The position numbers and the translations under genes were made by a program. A DNA stretch of 64,000 nt from Azospirillum brasilense (GTDB lineage: Bacteria > Pseudomonadota > Alphaproteobacteria > Azospirillales > Azospirillaceae): contig NZ_CP012914.1 in assembly GCF_001315015.1 (NCBI RefSeq), forward strand, positions 248,001-312,000, read 5' to 3'. Below the pieces are notes generated by a model. It saw only the letters and a program-made list of their open reading frames with translations. It was not told the origin of the DNA and searched no databases. Positions 17,088-25,683 of the stretch are shown here, piece by piece. Every line of letters starts with the position of its first letter. The first letter of the stretch is position 1.

Positions 17088-18155
17088 ATGCTCGATGCGC
17101 TGAAAGACGAACTCCTGTCGCAGGTCAACGCCGCTGGCGACCTCGCGGCCCTCGAAGAGGTGCGGGTCACCGCGCTCGGCAAGAAGGGGCGCATCACCGG
17201 CTTCATGAAGGAGCTGGGCGGGCTGTCGCCCGACGAACGGCGCGAGCGCGGCCAGCAGCTCAACGCGCTGAAGGACGAGATCGCCGCGGCCATCGACGGC
17301 CGCAAGGCCGACCTCGCCCGCGCCCATCTGGAGGCCCGCCTCCAGGCCGAGCGCATCGACGTCACGCTGCCGATCCGTCCGCAGACCGAGGGGCGCATCC
17401 ACCCGATCAGCCAGACCATCGACGAGATGGTGGCGATCTTCGCGGAGATGGGCTTCAGCGTCGCCGAGGGGCCGGACGTCGAGGACGACTTCCACAACTT
17501 CACCGCCCTGAACTTCCCGCCGGGCCACCCCGCCCGCGACATGCACGACACCTTCTATCTGCCGGATGCCGGCGACAAGAAGATGCTGCTGCGCACCCAC
17601 ACCAGCCCGGTGCAGGTCCGCACCATGCTGAACAAGAAGCCGCCGATCCGCATCATCGCGCCGGGCCGCACCTACCGGTCCGACTACGACATGACCCACA
17701 CCCCGATGTTCCACCAGATCGAGGGGCTGGTCATCGACGAGGCGACCCACATGGGCCACCTCAAGGGCTGCCTGATCGAGTTCTGCCGCGCCTTCTTCGA
17801 CGTGGACGACCTGCCGCTGCGCTTCCGCCCCAGCTTCTTCCCCTTCACCGAACCGTCGGCCGAGGTGGACATCGGCTGCTCCCGCAAAGGCGGCGAGCTG
17901 AAGCTCGGCAACTACGGCGACTGGCTGGAGATCCTGGGCTGCGGCATGGTGCACCCCAACGTGCTGGAAGCCTGCGGCATCGACAGCACCAAGTACCAGG
18001 GCTTCGCCTTCGGCATGGGGATCGAGCGCGTGGCGATGCTGAAATACGGCATCCCGGACCTGCGCACCTTCTTCGAAGCCGACCTCCGCTGGCTGAAGCA
18101 TTACGGCTTCGTGCCGCTCGACGTTCCCAGCATGGCCCAGGGCCTGACGCGCTAA
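17088..18155 (+). CDS. pheS: Phenylalanine-tRNA ligase alpha subunit
   Basis: The 355-residue subunit has an N-terminal coiled-coil region (residues about 1-85) that contacts tRNA. The class II catalytic core follows: [39 protein letters not shown] (motif 2), [18 protein letters not shown] and [20 protein letters not shown] (motif 3). With PheT it forms the cytoplasmic alpha2-beta2 enzyme charging tRNA-Phe. Length is typical. pheT starts 13 bases after its stop, so both are one transcription unit. Confidence 0.97.
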   Translation: MLDALKDELLSQVNAAGDLAALEEVRVTALGKKGRITGFMKELGGLSPDERRERGQQLNALKDEIAAAIDGRKADLARAHLEARLQAERIDVTLPIRPQTEGRIHPISQTIDEMVAIFAEMGFSVAEGPDVEDDFHNFTALNFPPGHPARDMHDTFYLPDAGDKKMLLRTHTSPVQVRTMLNKKPPIRIIAPGRTYRSDYDMTHTPMFHQIEGLVIDEATHMGHLKGCLIEFCRAFFDVDDLPLRFRPSFFPFTEPSAEVDIGCSRKGGELKLGNYGDWLEILGCGMVHPNVLEACGIDSTKYQGFAFGMGIERVAMLKYGIPDLRTFFEADLRWLKHYGFVPLDVPSMAQGLTR

Positions 18156-18168
18156 AGGAGCCGGACCC

Positions 18169-20565
18169 ATGAAGTTCACGCTGTCCTGGCTGAAGGACCA
18201 TCTGGAGACCGACGCCACGCTCGACCAGATCGTGGAGAAGCTGACCGCCCTCGGCCTGGAGGTCGAAGGGGTGGAGGATCGCTCCAAGGAGCTGAAGCCC
18301 TTCCGCGTCGCCCACGTCGTCTCCGCCGAGAAGCACCCGGACGCCGACAAGCTGCGCGTCCTGGTCGTCGACACCGGCACCGAAAAGCTCCAGGTCGTCT
18401 GCGGCGCGCCCAACGCGCGCGCCGGCCTGAAGGGCGTCTTCGCGCCGGAGGGGGCCTACATCCCCGGCTCCGACATCACGCTGAAGAAGGGCGTCATCCG
18501 CGGCGTCGAGTCGAACGGCATGATGTGCTCCGAACGCGAGCTGAAGCTGTCGGAGGAGCACAACGGCATCATCGAGCTGCCCGAGGACGCGCCGGTCGGC
18601 GTCGCCTACGCCGACTATGCCGGCCTGGGCGATCCGGTCATCGACATCAGCCTGACGCCCGACCGCGCCGACTGCGCCGGGGTGCGCGGCATCGCCCGCG
18701 ACCTCGCCGCCGCTGGTCTGGGCCGGCTGAAGCCGCTGGCGGCGGAGCCGGTCAAGGGCGCCTTCGCCAGCCCGTTCGGCGTGACCATCGAGGCGCCGGA
18801 CGCCTGCCCGATGTATGTCGGCCGCTATTTCCGCGGCGTGAAGAACGGCCCGTCGCCGAAGTGGCTGCACGACAAGCTGGTCGCCATCGGCCTGCGCCCG
18901 ATCTCCGCGCTGGTCGACATCACCAACTTCATCACCTTCGACCTGTCGCGCCCGCTGCACGCCTTCGACGCCGACAAGGTCAAGGGCGGCATCGTCGTCC
19001 GTCTGGCCCGCGAGGGCGAGACGCTGGCGGCGCTGAACGGCAAGGAATACCCGCTCGACCCGGGCATGACGGTCATCGCCGATCATGAGCGGGCCGAGGC
19101 GCTGGGCGGCATCATCGGCGGCGAGGCGTCGGGCTGCACCGAGACGACGGTCAACGTCTTCCTGGAGGCGGCGATCTTCGACACCGTGCGCACGGCGCAG
19201 ACGGGCCGCAAGCTGGGCATCGAGTCGGACGCCCGCTACCGGCTGGAGCGCGGCGTCGATCCGGCGGCGGTGGTGTCGGGGATAGAGCGCGCCACCCGCC
19301 TGATCCTGGAGATCTGCGGCGGCGAGGCCTCCGACCTTGTGATCGCCGGCGAGGAGCCGCAGTGGCGCCGCACCCTGACGCTGCGTCCGGGCCGCGTCGC
19401 CGCGCTGGGCGGTGTCGAGGTGCCGCGCGACGAGCAGACCCGCATCCTGATCGATCTCGGCTGCGAGATCGTCGGCGAGGATGTGGACGGCACCCTGCGC
19501 GTCGTCCCCCCCTCCTGGCGCGCCGACATCCACGGCGAAGCCGATCTGGTGGAAGAGGTGCTGCGCATCCACGGCTTCGACGCCATCCCGGCGACTCCGC
19601 TGCCGCGCGAGAGCGTGCTGACCCGCCCGGCGCTCTCCACCAAGCAGCGCCGCGTCGGGCTGGCCAAGCGCACGCTGGCCGTCCGCGGCCTGTCGGAGGC
19701 CGTCACCTGGTCCTTCATGGCCGGTCCGGTGGCCGAGCTGTTCGGCGGCGTCGGTGAGGGACTGACGCTGGTCAACCCGATCAGCGCAGACCTCGACGTG
19801 ATGCGCCCGTCGATCCTCGGCAACCTGATCCAGGCCGCCGGGCGCAACGCCGACCGCGGTTACGCCGACGCCGGCCTGTTCGAGGTCGGCCCGGCTTTCC
19901 GCAAGCCGTCGCCGGACGGGCAGGACATCGTGGCCGCCGGCATCCGCGCCGGCAACGCGGTGCCGCGCCACTGGGCGGAGAAGGCCCGCGGCGTCGATGC
20001 CTTTGATGCCAAGGCCGACGCGATGGCCGTGCTGGAGGCCGCCGGCGCGCCGGTGACCAACCTGCAGGTCACCACCGACGCGCCGGGCTGGTACCATCCC
20101 GGCCGCTCGGGCGTGCTGCGTCTCGGCCCGACGGTGATGGCCCGCTTCGGCGAGATCCACCCGACCGTGCTGGGCACGCTGGGCGTCAAGGGTCCGGTGG
20201 TCGGCTTCGAGGTGTTCCTGGACGTCATCCCGCTGCCCAAGAAGAAGGGCGGCACGGCGCGTCCGCTGGTCCAGCTCTCGCCCTTCCAGCCGCTGGAGCG
20301 CGACTTCGCCTTCGTCGTCGGCAAGGACGTGGAAGCCGACAAGCTGATCCGCGCCGCCAAGGGCGCCGACAAGGCGCTGGTCAAGGACGTGACGGTCTTC
20401 GACGTCTACCAGGGCGCGAACCTGGAAGAGGGCAAGAAGTCCGTCGCGCTCTCCGTCACGCTCCAGCCGACCGAGCGCACCCTGACCGAGCCGGAGATCG
20501 AGGCCATCGGCCAGAAGATCGTCGCCGCGGTCGCCAAAGCCACGGGCGGCAGCCTGCGCAGCTGA
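18169..20565 (+). CDS. pheT: Phenylalanine-tRNA ligase beta subunit
   Basis: The 798-residue protein has the N-terminal EMAP-like tRNA-binding domain (SAEKHPDADKLRVLVVDTG), the editing B3/B4 region (GRYFRGVKNGPSPKWLHDKL and DITNFITFDLSRPLHAFDAD), the B5 domain (VVPPSWRADIHGEADLVEEV), the catalytic-like core, and a C-terminal FDX-ACB anticodon-binding domain (LVQLSPFQPLERDFAFVVGK). Length is that of the usual bacterial PheT. A perfect AAAGGAG site precedes the ATG. A strong terminator lies 75 bases after the stop. Confidence 0.97.
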   Translation: MKFTLSWLKDHLETDATLDQIVEKLTALGLEVEGVEDRSKELKPFRVAHVVSAEKHPDADKLRVLVVDTGTEKLQVVCGAPNARAGLKGVFAPEGAYIPGSDITLKKGVIRGVESNGMMCSERELKLSEEHNGIIELPEDAPVGVAYADYAGLGDPVIDISLTPDRADCAGVRGIARDLAAAGLGRLKPLAAEPVKGAFASPFGVTIEAPDACPMYVGRYFRGVKNGPSPKWLHDKLVAIGLRPISALVDITNFITFDLSRPLHAFDADKVKGGIVVRLAREGETLAALNGKEYPLDPGMTVIADHERAEALGGIIGGEASGCTETTVNVFLEAAIFDTVRTAQTGRKLGIESDARYRLERGVDPAAVVSGIERATRLILEICGGEASDLVIAGEEPQWRRTLTLRPGRVAALGGVEVPRDEQTRILIDLGCEIVGEDVDGTLRVVPPSWRADIHGEADLVEEVLRIHGFDAIPATPLPRESVLTRPALSTKQRRVGLAKRTLAVRGLSEAVTWSFMAGPVAELFGGVGEGLTLVNPISADLDVMRPSILGNLIQAAGRNADRGYADAGLFEVGPAFRKPSPDGQDIVAAGIRAGNAVPRHWAEKARGVDAFDAKADAMAVLEAAGAPVTNLQVTTDAPGWYHPGRSGVLRLGPTVMARFGEIHPTVLGTLGVKGPVVGFEVFLDVIPLPKKKGGTARPLVQLSPFQPLERDFAFVVGKDVEADKLIRAAKGADKALVKDVTVFDVYQGANLEEGKKSVALSVTLQPTERTLTEPEIEAIGQKIVAAVAKATGGSLRS

Positions 20566-20640
20566 CGTCTACGCTTCTGAAGCGGGCGCATCCAAAGACT
20601 GTGGATCCGAAAAAGGATTCAATTTCGTAGGATAAAGTTC

Positions 20641-20675
20641 GGGCCTCCGCCGCAAGGCGGGGGCCCATTGTTTTT
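20641..20675 (+). terminator. Intrinsic terminator of pheST
   Basis: GGGCCTCCGCC and GGCGGGGGCCC pair over 11 positions (one G-T wobble) with a GCAA tetraloop, followed by ATTGTTTTT. Confidence 0.92.
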
Positions 20676-21025
20676 CGGTCTCCGGATGGAACGGCTCCCA
20701 ATCCGGACAGTTCAAAGGATTGTTCCGGAGGCGACACGTCTGGATTCGCGGAACATGCCGCGGCCCGTTGTTTGGAGCACGTTTCGGCAGGGCATCCGAG
20801 CGTGCCTCATATGCGCTTTTTCAGAGTTGAACAGAGTTGGTCCATCAGATAAAGCGAATGAACATAAGTTTGTAAATCATGCGTCCGTATTGTTTCGATG
20901 TTGCGCATCGCTGCATATAAATTTCAGAAATGGAATGTTTTCTTTCCACGATACATGGCAGGCATTGCAAAAAATTTGTTAGGCTGATATTTCGATTTTT
21001 TTAATATTTTTCATTCTTTTTTGAA
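20676..21025. other. AT-rich intergenic region before the receiver gene
   Basis: No gene is supported. From about 20790 to 21030 the sequence becomes much richer in A and T than its surroundings, with runs such as AAAAAATTTG, TTTTTTTAATATTTTTC and TTTTTTG. It probably holds the promoter of the receiver gene and may be curved or protein-bound DNA; alternatively it is a remnant of foreign sequence. Confidence 0.65.
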
Positions 21026-21601
21026 ATGGTCATGTTGGAAACGGCGCGGGGTATCCTGGCTCCGCCGCCCTCAGCCCTGGTGAAGAATCCAATGGTGAGC
21101 TTAACGAACGACCACGCCAAAACCGCCTCCGTCCTCGCCATGACCGGGGATGCCGGCAATGGTCCGGTGGATGGCGACGGCGCGTTCCGCCGCGATGACG
21201 GCGACGGCGGGCCGCCGGACGAGGCCAGCCGGCTGGTCATTGTGGTGGACGACGATCGGTCAATCGTGGAAGGGCTGGCACTGCTTCTGGAGGCCTGGGG
21301 GTACGATGTGCTGACCGCCCTGTCGCTGAACGAACTGGCGCAGCGGCTGCCGCAGGTGTCCGGCCGTCCGGGGCTGGTCCTGGCCGATCACTTCCTGCCA
21401 GCCGGCGGTACGGGCGCCCAGGCGGTGGAGATGGTGCGCGCCCATGTCGGCGGCCCGGTGCCCGCCCTGATCCTGACCGGCGACACGATGCCGGAGCGTC
21501 AGGCCGAAGCCGCTGCCATGGGCTGCCGGCTGCTGCACAAGCCGGTGCAGATCGGTCCGTTGAAGGACATGGTGGACACGCTGATGAGCGGCGCCGGCTG
21601 A
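21026..21601 (+). CDS. Single-domain response regulator (receiver)
   Basis: The protein has 191 residues with the first ATG, or 169 from ATG 21092 (preceded by a weak GGTGAAG); neither has a strong ribosome site. After a disordered N-terminus rich in Gly and Asp there is one CheY-like receiver: IVVVDDDRSIVEGLALLLEA with the acidic pair, LVLADHFLPAGG with the phospho-acceptor Asp, LILTGDTMPE with the Thr switch residue, and LLHKPVQ with the Lys. No output domain follows, so it likely works by protein contact. Similar receivers are found at the C-terminus of hybrid kinases. It converges with the HD-GYP regulator, but no kinase is adjacent. Confidence 0.82.
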   Translation: MVMLETARGILAPPPSALVKNPMVSLTNDHAKTASVLAMTGDAGNGPVDGDGAFRRDDGDGGPPDEASRLVIVVDDDRSIVEGLALLLEAWGYDVLTALSLNELAQRLPQVSGRPGLVLADHFLPAGGTGAQAVEMVRAHVGGPVPALILTGDTMPERQAEAAAMGCRLLHKPVQIGPLKDMVDTLMSGAG

Positions 21602-21629
21602 CCGCGTCCGCCTCCTACTCCGAAGGGCG

Positions 21630-23216
21630 TCACTCCCGGCGCAGGTTGCCGGACACCGCAAGGAAGGCGTCGACCACCACCGGATCGAACCGGCTGCCGG
21701 ACAGGCGCCGGATCTCCGCCACCGCCACGTCATGGTCCAGCGCCTTGCGGTAGGGGCGGTCGCGGGTCATGGCGTCGAAACTGTCGGCCACCGCGACGAT
21801 GCGGGCGCTCAGCGGGATGGCGTCGCCCTTCAGGCGGTCGGGATAGCCGGTGCCGTCCCAATTCTCATGATGCGACCGGGCGATCTCCGCCCCCAGATGC
21901 AGATGCGTCCGTCCCTCGGACCGCTGGCTCGCACGGTCCAGCAAATCCCAACCCGTGGTGGTGTGGGCCTGCATGACGGCCCGCTCCTCCGGGCTCAGCG
22001 GCCCGGTCTTGCCGAGGATGGCGGGGTCCAGCGTGGCGTTGCCGACGTCGTGGAGGATGGCGGCCAGACCGACCGACTCCAGGAACACCGTGTCGAGAAT
22101 GGCGGGATGGCGCCCCTCCTCGGCCAGCCGGCGGGCGATGCGGTCGGTCACCATGGCGATGCGCGGGCCGGTTTCGGCCTCCGCGCTGGAATGGCCGGCG
22201 CGCTCCGCCAGATCGGCCATGGCGATGACCGTGTGCTCCTGGCTGCGCCGCAACTGCTCGTACAGGTGCAGATTGTCGAAGCCGACCGAGATCTTGCGGC
22301 AGAACACCTCGATCAGGTTGCGGTCGAGGTCCGACAGCGGCCGGTCGGAACTCAGATAGACCACGTTCTCGCGGTCGTTCGGCGTCCGGATGTAGAGCGT
22401 GCAATGATCGGCGGCGTATCGGTTGCTGCGCGCCTCCAGGCAGCGCTTCACCTCCGCCAGAACGGCGGGTTCGACATGGTTGGCCGCCGGCTCGTCAATC
22501 AGCGTCTCGAAGCGGCCGGAACCGGCCAGCACATACAGCCCGTCCGCCGCGCCGCTGATGACCGGGCCGCGCTGCACGCACAGGATGGCGTCCGGCCCGA
22601 CGCCGAGGATGCCGGACAGCTGCGTCAGCACGCCGGCGGCGAACAGCTTCATCGAGCGGGCCTGGAACAGCGACGACGACGCTTCGATGATCTTCTCCAG
22701 CCCGCGCCGGTTCATCTCGATCGCCATGATGTCCTCGTAGGAGCGCAGGGCGGCGACCGTGGTGGTGAACAGCTGCTGGGCGGTGAGCTGCGTCTTGGCC
22801 TTGTAGTCGTTGATGTCGTAGTCGAGGATCACCGCGCGCTCCGGCGCCTGGCCGGGCTGGCCGGTGCGCAGGATGATGCGGACGTGGCGGTTCTTCAGCT
22901 CCTCCCGGATGTGGTGGACGAGCTGCAGCCCGGCGTCGTCGGTTTCCATCACCACGTCCAGCAGGATGATGGCGATGTCCTCCTCGCGCGCCAGGATCGT
23001 CCGTGCCTCCGCGGCGGAATAGGCGGAGATGAACTGGGCGGAGCGGCCCTTGTAGGAGAAATCGGCCAGGACGAGCTTGGTGATGGAATGCACCTCCGGC
23101 TCGTCGTCCACGATCATCATCTTCCACCGGTTCCCGGTGACCGGCGACCCGGATTCGCCGTTGCCGTCGCCGTCCTGGTCGTCCAGAAAAAGGAACTCGT
23201 CGTCGGAGTCGATCAT
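21630..23216 (-). CDS. Response regulator with DUF3369 and HD-GYP c-di-GMP phosphodiesterase domain
   Basis: The 528-residue protein (ATG 23216; a TTG two codons earlier is possible) has an acidic N-terminus. A receiver follows (KMMIVDDEPEVHSITKLVLA, phospho-Asp in IILLDVVMET, Lys in YKAKTQL), then a DUF3369 GAF-like sensor (EASSSLFQARSMKLFAAGVL onward). A C-terminal HD-GYP domain has the catalytic pair in ILHDVGN, the signature HHENWDGTGYPDRLKGDAIP, and ARIVAVADSFDAMTRDRPYR. It is predicted to hydrolyse cyclic di-GMP in response to phosphorylation. The cognate kinase is not in the window. Confidence 0.92.
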   Translation of the reverse strand: MIDSDDEFLFLDDQDGDGNGESGSPVTGNRWKMMIVDDEPEVHSITKLVLADFSYKGRSAQFISAYSAAEARTILAREEDIAIILLDVVMETDDAGLQLVHHIREELKNRHVRIILRTGQPGQAPERAVILDYDINDYKAKTQLTAQQLFTTTVAALRSYEDIMAIEMNRRGLEKIIEASSSLFQARSMKLFAAGVLTQLSGILGVGPDAILCVQRGPVISGAADGLYVLAGSGRFETLIDEPAANHVEPAVLAEVKRCLEARSNRYAADHCTLYIRTPNDRENVVYLSSDRPLSDLDRNLIEVFCRKISVGFDNLHLYEQLRRSQEHTVIAMADLAERAGHSSAEAETGPRIAMVTDRIARRLAEEGRHPAILDTVFLESVGLAAILHDVGNATLDPAILGKTGPLSPEERAVMQAHTTTGWDLLDRASQRSEGRTHLHLGAEIARSHHENWDGTGYPDRLKGDAIPLSARIVAVADSFDAMTRDRPYRKALDHDVAVAEIRRLSGSRFDPVVVDAFLAVSGNLRRE

Positions 23217-23367
23217 GGGCAAGGCCTGGGGCGGAGCGGGCGGGGAGTAAGAAAGATTAACATGGCACGGCCATGCCCGCCTACCGCCACGATCGATGGA
23301 TTTTCGTCGAAAAAGCTCAGTAATTTACCGGAGGCGACGAGTTGCTGCCGCTTGGCGGAAGGGCGCC

Positions 23368-23422
23368 GCCGGGGTCAAGCCGGGGTCAAGCCGGGGTCAG
23401 GCCGGGGTCAGGCCGGGGTCAG
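23368..23422. repeat. Five tandem copies of an 11-base unit (GCCGGGGTCAR)
   Basis: Five consecutive units occupy 23368-23422; the first two end in A and the last three in G. The last unit carries the stop codon of the SH3 protein (minus strand TGA at 23419-23421). Because 11 is not a multiple of three, the minus-strand TGA recurs in all three frames, making a translational stop block. It may also bind a protein. Confidence 0.9.
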
Positions 23423-24378
23423 AAGGTCTCCAGCTCGATCACCCAGCAGTCCATGGAGCGCTGCGCCAGCGCGCCGCAGACATTGTCCACCTGCGTCCGG
23501 GTGAAGGGGCCGACGCCCATCTGGTAGGTGGTGCGGGCGCCGCGGAAGACCGGCCAGACCATCGGCGGCAGGTCGCGGTAGGCGGTTCCGGGTCCGTAGG
23601 TGAACTCCTGCCACGCCCGCAGCCCCTCGGCGTGGCTGACATACTCGCCGAGCCGCGCGGCGAACAGCGCTCCCGGCTCGATCGGCGGCATGCCGGGCAG
23701 CGGGTAGGGGGCGACCACCCCGATCAGCCCCTCGGCCGTGGCGACCGCCCGGGTCCGGCCGGGCATGCCCAGCGTCACACGCCCGTTCGCGGAGTCGATC
23801 AGGCTGACCACGTCGCCCTTGCGCAGGGTGAAGCTGCGTCGCTTCTTGTTGTCGAGAATCTCCGTCGCCTTGATGGCGTCCGCTGCGACGACATAGCCCT
23901 GGGCCGGCACCTGGGCGGCGATCTCCCACGCGCTGCGCGGCACCACGGCGGCGCTGCGGTGGATGACCGGCGGCTTGCCGGTCGAGGGGGGCGATCCGCC
24001 GGCGTTGGCCCCCGCGGCGGTGGCGCCCATGGCGGCGGTGATCGAGCGCGACACCATCAGCGCCGGGTCCAGCGAGTCGGAGGGCACGTAGCCGATGGGC
24101 TGGCCGCCGATGGCGACCTCCGTCCAACTCGTGCCGCGGGGCGTGCCCAGCGCGTTCAGCGCCTTGCCGCGCGGCAGGGTCTGGATGATCCGGGCGTCGG
24201 CGTTGGGGCCGATGCGCACCTCGATGTCGCGGTTCAGGACCACCTCGCCGGTCAGCGGCGCGCCGATGGCGACGGGGCTTTGCGCCAGGGCGGCGTCCGG
24301 GGCGAACCACATCGCCGCCGCGGCCAGGATCAGCCGCAGCGCCAGGGCGCGGAAGGCGGTGGTGGAACGCGTGCGCAC
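23419..24378 (-). CDS. Exported SH3-domain protein with SPOR-like C-terminus
   Basis: The 319-residue protein starts at a GTG with AGGGA upstream and has a signal peptide (RALALRLILAAAAMWFAPDA ending ALAQ). Near residues 45-105 is a bacterial SH3-like segment (NRDIEVRIGPNADARIIQTL ... GTSWTEVAIGGQPIGYVPSD). After a Gly/Ala/Pro linker is a second compact domain. The C-terminal FRGARTTYQMGVGPFTRTQV followed by CGALAQRSMDCWVIE resembles a SPOR fold, with two cysteines that may form a disulfide. A role at the peptidoglycan is inferred. The stop lies inside the 11-base tandem repeat. Confidence 0.72.
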   Translation of the reverse strand: MRTRSTTAFRALALRLILAAAAMWFAPDAALAQSPVAIGAPLTGEVVLNRDIEVRIGPNADARIIQTLPRGKALNALGTPRGTSWTEVAIGGQPIGYVPSDSLDPALMVSRSITAAMGATAAGANAGGSPPSTGKPPVIHRSAAVVPRSAWEIAAQVPAQGYVVAADAIKATEILDNKKRRSFTLRKGDVVSLIDSANGRVTLGMPGRTRAVATAEGLIGVVAPYPLPGMPPIEPGALFAARLGEYVSHAEGLRAWQEFTYGPGTAYRDLPPMVWPVFRGARTTYQMGVGPFTRTQVDNVCGALAQRSMDCWVIELETF

Positions 24379-24483
24379 GGCGGTTTGTCCCTATGAAGGA
24401 GGGGCCATTCTGCATCGGTCCGGCCCGCCGGGGCAACCCGGCGCGTGCGCGCCGGGACGGATGTCACGGAGCCGCAAGGTCGG

Positions 24484-25368
24484 TCAGGCCGCGCGATTCC
24501 CGCCCACCAGATCGTGGATGGCCTCGGCCAGCAGGCGGACCGGCTTGGCGGCCATGCCGGGCGCGCGGTGCAGCGCGATGTCGATGTCCGGCAGGTCGGG
24601 GAAGCCGTCCGCCGCGGTCAGCCGGCGCAGGCTGGGCGGTACGGTGCATTCCTCCATGGCGGTGACGCCGAGCCCGCCCAGCACGGCGCCGTGCACCGCC
24701 ACCACGCTCTTGCTGATGAAGGCGACGCGCCAGCCGCGCCCGATGCCCTCCAGCGCCGCGACGGCGAGATCGCGCACCACGCAGCCCTTGGGGAACAGGG
24801 CCAGCGGCAGCGGGTTCTCACGCTCTATCGGGATGGAATCAACGACTGTGGAGCGCGGCGGGGCGACCCAGGCCACCGGCTCCCGCCGCACCAGCTCGCC
24901 GCTGCGGCTGTCCGGGTGGCGGGTGACCAGGGCGAGGTCGTAGCGGCCCTTGTCGATCTCCGCCACCAGATCGGGGCTGTTGTCGCAGATCACCTCCACC
25001 GGCACGTCGGGGTAGGCGGCGGCGAAGCGGGCCAGCACGCCGGGCAGCAGCATGGTGGCGTAATCGTCCGGCGTGCCGATGCGCACGCTGGCCACCGTGG
25101 CGGGCCGGCGCATCAGCGTCAGCACCTCGTCGTTCAGGGTGAGCATCCGCCGGGCGTAGGTCAGCAGAAGCTCGCCCTCCTGGGTCAGGTGGACGCTCTT
25201 GGTGTCGCGCTGGAAGACGCGGGTGCCCACGACCTCCTCCAGCCGGCGGACCTGCTGGCTGACGGCGGCCTGGGTGCGGCCCAGCGTGTCGCCGGCACGG
25301 GTGAAGCTGCGCGCGTCGGCGACGGCGACGAAGGCGCGCAGAAGGTCGGTGTCGAGGTTGGCCGGCAT
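24484..25368 (-). CDS. LysR-family transcriptional regulator
   Basis: The 294-residue protein has a winged helix-turn-helix (LLRAFVAVADARSFTRAGDT, GRTQAAVSQQVRRLEEVVGT) and an effector domain starting at VRIGTPDDYATMLLPGVLAR. The ATG at 25368 is used; a GTG two codons earlier is possible, and neither has a clear ribosome site. It is divergent from a small 53-residue gene at 25514, with about 145 bases between, so it may control that gene. The effector is unknown; sequence features are close to generic LysR regulators of the LrhA/IciA type. Confidence 0.86.
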   Translation of the reverse strand: MPANLDTDLLRAFVAVADARSFTRAGDTLGRTQAAVSQQVRRLEEVVGTRVFQRDTKSVHLTQEGELLLTYARRMLTLNDEVLTLMRRPATVASVRIGTPDDYATMLLPGVLARFAAAYPDVPVEVICDNSPDLVAEIDKGRYDLALVTRHPDSRSGELVRREPVAWVAPPRSTVVDSIPIERENPLPLALFPKGCVVRDLAVAALEGIGRGWRVAFISKSVVAVHGAVLGGLGVTAMEECTVPPSLRRLTAADGFPDLPDIDIALHRAPGMAAKPVRLLAEAIHDLVGGNRAA

Positions 25369-25513
25369 GGTCACGCATTCAAGCAGAGGGGGCGCGCGGG
25401 TTCAACGCGCGGAAGGACCATCACGATCTGTAATGATCCTCATAAAGCCTATTCGTTTCCAAGATTTTTCGCGCGGGCGCAGGGTGACCTCCAACATGAC
25501 GGAGGGACCGGCG

Positions 25514-25675
25514 ATGGGCGTGTTCGATGCGATGACGACGGTGGTGCTGGAGGCCGGGCGGCTGGACCGCGAGGAGGAGCGCCCGGTGACCGTGGCAGCG
25601 CCGCCGCCGCGGCGCTTCCGCCTGCCCCGGATGCCGGCCTTGCCGGTGCTGCTGCTGACGATCCTGGTGGCGTGA
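25514..25675 (+). CDS. Small hypothetical protein with a C-terminal hydrophobic tail (53 residues)
   Basis: A GGAGGG with 7-base spacing precedes ATG 25514 (MGVFDAMTTVVLEAGRLDRE). The N-terminal half is mixed and acidic. A basic stretch (PPPRRFRLPRM) then leads to a short hydrophobic end (ALPVLLLTILVA) that may be a tail anchor. An upstream in-frame ATG at 25496 would add six residues. I do not recognise the family. Divergence from a LysR gene suggests regulation by it. The good ribosome site and GC-biased third positions support a real gene. Confidence 0.55.
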   Translation: MGVFDAMTTVVLEAGRLDREEERPVTVAAPPPRRFRLPRMPALPVLLLTILVA

Positions 25676-25683
25676 GGGCCGGG

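Noticed and set aside
17845..20160. A 771-codon minus-strand open frame opposite pheT, and similar long antisense frames at 11709-13571, 24445-26736 and 26559-28487
   Set aside because: They lie opposite well-identified genes and have low-complexity His/Arg/Gly-rich translations. Such frames are expected from high-GC codon bias.
23368..23422. A CRISPR-like repeat array
   Set aside because: The 11-base units are directly adjacent with no spacers and too short for a CRISPR array.
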